Below, one piece after another: positions 37,068 through 39,907 of a stretch of DNA of 39,907 bases. The stretch lies in contig JAAZVL010000010.1 in the NCBI GenBank assembly GCA_018623515.1, positions 1 to 39,907 on the forward strand, given 5' to 3'. Positions within the stretch are counted from its first letter, which is position 1; each line of letters opens with the position of its first letter. The notes beneath the pieces are model-generated. The model was not told the DNA's origin. It saw only the letters and a list, made by a program, of their open reading frames with translations, and ran no database searches. Made by a program: the position numbers and the translations under genes. This DNA comes from Marinobacter sp. (GTDB lineage Bacteria; Pseudomonadota; Gammaproteobacteria; Pseudomonadales; Oleiphilaceae).

Positions 37068-38282
37068 ATGCAGAACTACTACAAGTCCGCCAAGCTCGAT
37101 AACGTCTGTTACGAAATTCGTGGAGTGGTTCTGCGCGAGGCGCGTCGGCTGGAAGAGGAAGGCCACCGGGTCCTCAAGCTCAACATCGGCAACCCGGCCG
37201 CATTCGAACTGGATGTGCCCGAAGAGATCCAGCAGGACGTCATCTACAACATGCACCAGGCCCAGGGCTACGTGGAGTCCAAGGGGCTGTTCTCTGCCCG
37301 CAAGGCGGTTATGCATTACTGCCAGCAGCGCGGCATCGACAAGGTGGATATCGACGACATCTATCTGGGTAACGGCGTCAGCGAACTGATCGTGATGTCC
37401 ATGCAGGCGATGCTTAACACCGGTGATGAAGTGCTCATTCCGGCTCCGGATTATCCGCTGTGGACCGCAGCGGTGACCCTGTCCAGCGGCAAGCCGGTAC
37501 ATTACCGCTGTGACGAGGAGCAGAACTGGTTCCCGGACATTGACGATATCCGCAAGAAAATCACCCGGCGCACCCGGGCCATCGTGTTGATCAATCCAAA
37601 TAATCCGACCGGGGCCGTCTATTCCACCGAGTTGCTGGAACAGGTCATCGAGCTGGCGCGCAAGCACAACCTGATCGTGCTGTCCGATGAGATCTACGAC
37701 AAGATTCTCTACGACGGAACCCGGCACGTGTCCACCGCTTCCCTGGCGGATGACGTCCTGTTCTTCACCTACAACGGCTTGTCCAAGAACTACCGCGCCG
37801 CGGGTTACCGTTCCGGCTGGATGATCATCAGTGGTGCCAAACACCGCGCCCGGGATCTGGTGGAAGGCATCGAGATGCTCTCGAACATGCGCCTGTGTGC
37901 CAACGTTCCCGCCCAGCTTGCCATTCAGACCGCCCTCGGCGGTTACCAGTCCATCGACGACCTGGTGGCACCGGGCGGTCGCCTGTTCGAGCAGCGCGAC
38001 ACCGCCTGGCGGATGCTGAACGATATTCCCGGCGTCAGCTGTGTGAAACCGGAAGGGGCGCTGTACCTGTTCCCGAAACTGGATCCGAAGAAGTTCCCCA
38101 TCGTCAATGACGAGAAGCTGGTCCTCGACCTGCTGCTGCAGGAAAAGATCCTGCTGGTGCAGGGGTCCGCGTTCAACGTGGATGACAAACAGCACCTGCG
38201 GGTGGTCTTCCTGCCAAGGGCAGATACGCTCGAGGATGCCATGGGCCGCCTCGGCAATTTCCTCAGCAAGTACCAGCAGTAA
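37068..38282 (+). CDS. alaA: Glutamate-pyruvate (alanine) aminotransferase AlaA
   Basis: PLP enzyme of aminotransferase class I that makes alanine from pyruvate and glutamate. It has 404 residues (E. coli AlaA 405). The PLP lysine is K240 in GLSKNYRAAGYRSGW, the same number as in E. coli; INPNNPTGAVYS and LSDEIYDKILYDG hold the cofactor-binding Asn, Asp and Tyr. LNIGNPAAF near residue 40 is typical of this branch. The start is ATG 37068 after CAAGGAACC. The next gene begins 10 bases after its stop. Confidence 0.96.
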   Translation: MQNYYKSAKLDNVCYEIRGVVLREARRLEEEGHRVLKLNIGNPAAFELDVPEEIQQDVIYNMHQAQGYVESKGLFSARKAVMHYCQQRGIDKVDIDDIYLGNGVSELIVMSMQAMLNTGDEVLIPAPDYPLWTAAVTLSSGKPVHYRCDEEQNWFPDIDDIRKKITRRTRAIVLINPNNPTGAVYSTELLEQVIELARKHNLIVLSDEIYDKILYDGTRHVSTASLADDVLFFTYNGLSKNYRAAGYRSGWMIISGAKHRARDLVEGIEMLSNMRLCANVPAQLAIQTALGGYQSIDDLVAPGGRLFEQRDTAWRMLNDIPGVSCVKPEGALYLFPKLDPKKFPIVNDEKLVLDLLLQEKILLVQGSAFNVDDKQHLRVVFLPRADTLEDAMGRLGNFLSKYQQ

Positions 38283-38292
38283 CGGACAATTT

Positions 38293-38760
38293 ATGGCCGA
38301 CATTCACGTTGAGGAATTCTACAAGGACGTTGCCATTGCCCTGGTTCAGCTTTACGGCGTGTTTCCGCGCCGGGTGAACCTGTTCGTGGAGGACATTGCC
38401 GGGCCGGACGAGCCGGATGAATTCGGCCTTCACAGCAAGCGGCACATGGCCTGTTTTGGTGCCCTGCTCTGGCTCGAGGAAGAAGGCCTGCTGCGCTACG
38501 TCGACACCATCCGGCAAGAAGCCCTGGACCAGGCCGTCCTGACCCGGGATGCCTTCATCCGGCTCAGTGCCCCGGCGCCACAAGCCCTGGCCGATGCCGC
38601 AGGGGTTCAAACAGGCGAGACCGATAACCTGCCCCGATCAGTCCAGCGGGATCTTTCCACCCATATCCACCTCATCCGCCAGGCGCTGAAAAGCGGCAAC
38701 TCCGCCCGCATCAGTCAGGTGGTTCAGGCGACTTTTTTCGCCGACAGCAGCTATCATTAA
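38293..38760 (+). CDS. Uncharacterised conserved protein, possible winged-helix fold
   Basis: A 155-residue acidic protein that I do not recognise by name. There is no signal peptide or membrane segment. The first 90 residues read as helices plus a strand pair: EEFYKDVAIALVQLYGVFP, then ALLWLEEEGLLRYVDTI and LTRDAFIRLS, which resembles a winged helix. The last part (SVQRDLSTHIHLIRQALKSG) looks helical. ATG 38293 is 10 bases after the alaA stop with a weak site (ACGGA). An open reading extends back into alaA but is just frame overlap. A similar-sized gene between alaA and htpX exists in P. aeruginosa as I recall. Function unknown. Confidence 0.8.
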   Translation: MADIHVEEFYKDVAIALVQLYGVFPRRVNLFVEDIAGPDEPDEFGLHSKRHMACFGALLWLEEEGLLRYVDTIRQEALDQAVLTRDAFIRLSAPAPQALADAAGVQTGETDNLPRSVQRDLSTHIHLIRQALKSGNSARISQVVQATFFADSSYH

Positions 38761-38774
38761 ATCGCAGTAATACT

Positions 38775-38802
38775 CTTGAAGCCGAGAACCCGGACCGCAT
38801 AT
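38775..38802 (+). promoter_or_regulatory. Sigma-32 (heat-shock) promoter for htpX
   Basis: CTTGAA (38775-38780), 14 bases, then CCGCATAT (38795-38802). This matches the sigma-32 consensus CTTGAA / CCCCATnT with one mismatch and a normal spacer. Transcription near 38809 gives a leader of about 45 bases. htpX is a known heat-shock gene in E. coli, which supports the call. Confidence 0.65.
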
Positions 38803-38853
38803 TCCGGTCAGATGGGTGAATTGTGTCTTTGACTGAACTTTCAAGGAATTAAC

Positions 38854-39735
38854 ATGCGCATACTGCTGTTTCTGGCGACCAACCTCGCGGTCATTGTGGT
38901 GGCCAGTTTTACCCTGCGTTTGCTGGGTGTCGACAGTTACCTGAGCCAGCAAGGCATCGAGTACGGCTCGCTGCTGGCCTTCGCGGCGGTGTTCGGCTTT
39001 GCCGGCGCCCTGGTCTCGCTGTTCATCTCCAAGCCCATGGCCAAGTGGAGTACCCGGGCGCAGGTGATCGAATCACCGCGGACGCCGGCCGAGCGCTGGC
39101 TGGTGGATACGGTGGCTGAGCTGTCGAAGAAGGCCGGTATCAAGATGCCGGAGGTGGCCATTTTCCCCGCTTCCCAGTCCAACGCGTTTGCCACCGGCTG
39201 GAACAAGAATGACGCGCTGGTGGCCGTCAGTGAGGGCCTGCTGCACCGTTTCAACAAGGATGAGATCCGTGCGGTACTGGGGCACGAGATCGGGCACGTG
39301 GCCAACGGTGACATGGTGACTCTGGCCCTGATCCAGGGTGTGGTGAACACGTTCGTGATCTTCGCTTCGCGGGTGATCGGTTCGTTTGTGGACCGGGTGG
39401 TGTTCAAGAATGAACAGGGCCACGGTATCGGTTTCTTCGTGGTCAGTATCGTGGCTGAAATTGTGCTCGGCATTTTGGCCAGCACCATCGTGTTCTGGTT
39501 CTCGCGCCGTCGGGAATTCCGGGCGGATATTGCCGGGGCCCAGCTGGCTGGCCGTTCGGCGATGATCAATGCCTTGGCACGGTTGAAGCAGGAAAGTGAG
39601 GTGCCGGATCAGATGCCCGATACGCTGCAGGCGTTTGGTATCAACCGCGGTGCGCGGGCGGGACTGAGTGCTCTGTTTATGACTCATCCGCCGCTGGAAG
39701 ACCGTATTCGAGCCCTGCAGGAAGCGAATCTCTGA
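38854..39735 (+). CDS. htpX: Membrane zinc metalloprotease HtpX
   Basis: M48B-family heat-shock protease that degrades damaged inner-membrane proteins alongside FtsH. It has 293 residues, the same as E. coli. There are two N-terminal helices ([19 protein letters not shown] and [19 protein letters not shown]), the zinc motif HEIGH (H144, E145, H148), two further hydrophobic segments (~158-178 and ~190-215), and the third zinc ligand E221 in RREFRAD. The start is ATG 38854 with AAGGAA upstream. A sigma-32-like promoter precedes it and a large inverted repeat follows its stop. Confidence 0.98.
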   Translation: MRILLFLATNLAVIVVASFTLRLLGVDSYLSQQGIEYGSLLAFAAVFGFAGALVSLFISKPMAKWSTRAQVIESPRTPAERWLVDTVAELSKKAGIKMPEVAIFPASQSNAFATGWNKNDALVAVSEGLLHRFNKDEIRAVLGHEIGHVANGDMVTLALIQGVVNTFVIFASRVIGSFVDRVVFKNEQGHGIGFFVVSIVAEIVLGILASTIVFWFSRRREFRADIAGAQLAGRSAMINALARLKQESEVPDQMPDTLQAFGINRGARAGLSALFMTHPPLEDRIRALQEANL

Positions 39736-39757
39736 ACGACCTGCACGAAAGTTCGAT

Positions 39758-39877
39758 AGCTCCGCTGGTGGGGCCACCCTTCCGAAACTGTGCGGAGCCA
39801 TGGATGGCGGAGCTCAAGCGTCACAGGGACGTGCCGCCAGGAGCGTGTTTCGGAAGGGTGGCCCCACCAGTGGAGCT
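39758..39877. repeat. 120-bp element with 31-bp terminal inverted repeats
   Basis: The left arm 39758-39788 (begins AGCTCCGCTGGTGGGG) and the right arm 39847-39877 (ends CCCCACCAGTGGAGCT) are reverse complements with a single mismatch in 31 positions. They enclose a 58-base spacer holding a second perfect inverted repeat, GCCATGGATGGC (39797-39808). It starts 22 bases after the htpX stop. No open frame lies inside, and I see no clear target duplication at the ends. It could be a MITE or REP-like dispersed repeat, which may also serve as a transcription end for htpX. There is no T-run, so it is not a classic terminator. Confidence 0.8.
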
Positions 39878-39907
39878 CCCCCCAAGTTAACGCCTGACGG
39901 ACATCCC

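Noticed and set aside
39887..39907. Possible 3' end of a minus-strand gene at the right edge (a TAA on the minus strand)
   Set aside because: Only a handful of codons are visible, so it cannot be supported.

Overview
This is a 39.9 kb chromosomal window that is almost entirely coding and GC-rich. It carries about 39 genes, nearly all of them recognisable housekeeping functions. The gene content (LPS biogenesis, Lol lipoprotein export, ClpS/ClpA with Aat and Bpt, RluE, HflD, E. coli-type PurB, uL16 hydroxylase, HtpX) points to a gammaproteobacterium. Gene order resembles Pseudomonas aeruginosa as I remember it (exbB/exbD-comEC-DUF2062-lol; trxB-aat-bpt-infA-clpA-clpS-cspD; gpx-alaA-hypothetical-htpX), and protein character suggests Marinobacter or a close relative. 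That genus call is inference and was not searched. I see no prophage, CRISPR array, rRNA or tRNA.

Layout. Positions 1-2.9 kb: leuA (cut by the left edge) faces away from an Lrp/AsnC regulator, and a TetR regulator faces away from proS (3.0-4.7 kb). Positions 4.8-13.7 kb, minus strand: a tightly packed envelope operon, read comEC, exbB-like, exbD-like, msbA, lpxK, ycaR, kdsB, LMW tyrosine phosphatase, murB, with most junctions overlapping. Positions 13.7-16.2 kb: a DUF2062 membrane protein converges on lolD and a single Lol permease. Positions 16.5-19.8 kb: a small secreted BamE-like protein, then aguA-aguB (agmatine to putrescine) and an orphan MoxR ATPase. Positions 19.8-25.9 kb: trxB-aat-bpt-infA, two back-to-back terminators, clpA-clpS on the minus strand, then cspD. 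Positions 26.2-32.7 kb: rluE-nudJ, mnmA-hflD, purB, roxA (ycfD) and a GNAT fusion protein. Positions 32.7-36.8 kb: a LysR regulator divergent from a hybrid sensor kinase, then a glutathione peroxidase. Positions 37-39.7 kb: alaA, an uncharacterised gene and htpX, followed by a 120-bp inverted-repeat element.

Functional themes. (1) Envelope building: Kdo activation, lipid A 4'-phosphorylation and flipping, peptidoglycan precursor reduction and lipoprotein release. (2) The bacterial N-degron route: Aat and Bpt add leucine or phenylalanine to N-termini, and ClpS delivers these to ClpA, all within 4.5 kb. (3) Translation and RNA quality: ProRS, IF-1, RluE, MnmA and uL16 hydroxylase. (4) Stress: HtpX and ClpSA, each preceded by a sigma-32-like promoter, plus thioredoxin reductase and a peroxidase whose cysteine pattern suggests thioredoxin dependence.

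No single dramatic new system is evident. The best leads are the 120-bp inverted-repeat element at 39758-39877, the uncharacterised gene between alaA and htpX, the GNAT fusion beside the ribosomal hydroxylase, the orphan MoxR in the putrescine cluster, the hybrid kinase with a degenerate receiver and no Hpt domain, and the lone Lol permease.
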